NCBI GenBank assembly: GCA_026991065.1
Contig: JALXCG010000434.1
Coordinates: 1-5,969, forward strand
Reading direction: 5' to 3'
DNA length: 5,969 nt
From: Gemmatimonadota bacterium
Lineage (GTDB): Bacteria > GCA-2686955
The translations under genes and the position numbers were made by a program. Positions 5,242 through 5,969 of this stretch are shown piece after piece; position 1 is the first letter of the stretch, and each line of letters begins with the position of its first letter. The notes under the pieces are model-generated. The model ran no database searches. It was given only the letters and a program-made list of their open reading frames with translations, and was not told the DNA's origin.

Positions 5242-5969
5242 TGGCGCCGACCGCAAAGCGACGTGAGCTGGACACCGCCGCAATCCGGGCCGACTACCCG
5301 GTTCTGGAGCAAGAGGTCAACGGCAAGCCGTTGATCTATCTGGATAGTGCCGCCACCAGTCAGACCCCGCTGCCGGTGGTGCGCGCGATTACCGATTTCT
5401 ACGAGCGGGATTGCGCCAACGTTCATCGCGGCGTTCACCGGTTGAGCCAGCGGGCAACCGACCGCTATGAATCCGCGCGGGAGAAGGTACGGCGTTTCAT
5501 CAACGCCGAAAGCCACCAGGAGATCATCTTCACGCGGGGTACCACCGAGGCGATCAATCTGGTTGCCGCCACCTTCGGCCGTTCGCGGGTCGGCGAGGGG
5601 GACGAGGTGATTCTCTCGGCCCTGGAGCATCATTCGAACATTGTGCCGTGGCAGATGCTCTGTGATGCGGTGGGGGCCCGCCTGCGGGTGATTCCGATGA
5701 ACGATGCCGGCGAGCTGATTCTGGATGACTATGCGGCACTGCTTGGAGCCAGAACACGCCTGGTGGCCCTGGCCCACGTCTCCAATGCCCTGGGCACGAT
5801 AAACCCGGTGGCACAAATGATCGCCATGGCGCATGAGAAGGGAATCCCGGTGCTGCTGGATGGGGCGCAGGCGGTTCCCCACACCGCGGTTGACGTCCGT
5901 TTGCTGGGTTGCGACTTTTACGCTTTCAGCGGGCACAAAATGTATGGCCCCACCGGCATCGGCGTTCTC
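5241..5969 (+). CDS. sufS: SufS, cysteine desulfurase (N-terminal 243 residues, off right edge)
   Basis: SufS is a PLP-dependent class V aminotransferase-fold enzyme that converts cysteine to alanine and delivers the sulfur to SufB, usually through SufE or SufU. The frame is open to the right edge and gives 243 of the roughly 410 residues expected. Visible signatures are YLDSAATSQTP (33-43), NVHRGVHRLSQRAT (60-73), FTRGTTEAINLVA (97-109), LEHHSNIVPWQ (128-138, the PLP-stacking His region), LAHVSNALGTINP (177-189), LLDGAQAVPH (205-214, D207 and Q210 contact PLP) and SGHKMYGPTGIG (230-241, K233 the Schiff-base lysine). These mark a group II desulfurase of SufS type rather than IscS. The persulfide-forming cysteine near residue 364 in E. 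coli lies outside the window and cannot be checked. ATG 5241 overlaps the sufD TGA as TGATG; a GTG one codon earlier is possible. Confidence 0.95.
   Translation, partial: MAPTAKRRELDTAAIRADYPVLEQEVNGKPLIYLDSAATSQTPLPVVRAITDFYERDCANVHRGVHRLSQRATDRYESAREKVRRFINAESHQEIIFTRGTTEAINLVAATFGRSRVGEGDEVILSALEHHSNIVPWQMLCDAVGARLRVIPMNDAGELILDDYAALLGARTRLVALAHVSNALGTINPVAQMIAMAHEKGIPVLLDGAQAVPHTAVDVRLLGCDFYAFSGHKMYGPTGIGVL

Noticed and set aside
4084-5936. Minus-strand frames 4084-5283 and 5082-5936 opposite sufD and sufS
   Set aside because: Low-complexity His/Arg/Gly-rich products with no motifs, fully explained as shadows of conserved sufD and sufS.
1-5969. CRISPR arrays, insertion sequences, tRNA or rRNA genes
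   Set aside because: No regularly spaced direct repeats, transposase motifs with terminal repeats, or RNA gene signatures were seen on either strand.

Overview
The window holds a divergently flanked SUF iron-sulfur cluster assembly operon. On the + strand, in order, are an Rrf2/IscR-type SUF regulator, sufB, sufC, sufD and the first 243 codons of sufS, which runs off the right edge. The IscR-like regulator placed first, the order regulator-sufB-sufC-sufD-sufS, a SufB of the same length and residue numbering as the E. coli protein, and the high GC content point to a GC-rich gammaproteobacterium. Halophilic, sulfur-oxidising or Xanthomonas-like lineages are possible, but that is inference and no species can be named from this sequence.

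Layout. Positions 1-650 (minus strand) carry the 5' part of a very GC-rich, Ala/Pro-rich gene that reads leftward off the window. It has an excellent ribosome binding site, and its N-terminal half resembles the start of acyl-CoA dehydrogenase-family flavoproteins. Positions 651-1080 are the divergent intergenic region. It contains a GC-rich hairpin, two overlapping mini-ORFs behind a strong Shine-Dalgarno, and an AT-richer patch (about 910-1010) with a weak candidate promoter and two inverted repeats that could be operators. From 1081 to the right edge, the suf genes are packed tightly: 44 nt between the regulator and sufB, then overlaps of 1, 4 and 1 nt, which suggests one transcript with translational coupling.

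How the genes work together. In characterised SUF systems SufS removes sulfur from cysteine. The SufB-SufC-SufD complex, powered by the SufC ATPase, builds an Fe-S cluster and passes it on. The Rrf2 regulator, which here keeps three of the IscR cluster cysteines, would sense cluster status and control the operon, probably through the inverted repeats upstream of its own gene. No sufA, sufE or sufU lies between these genes; any such partner would have to be beyond the right edge.

The suf genes are well conserved and ordinary. The parts that deserve a second look are the left-hand truncated gene, the palindromes and mini-ORFs in the intergenic region, and the altered cluster-ligand set of the regulator. 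No clearly novel biological system is visible.
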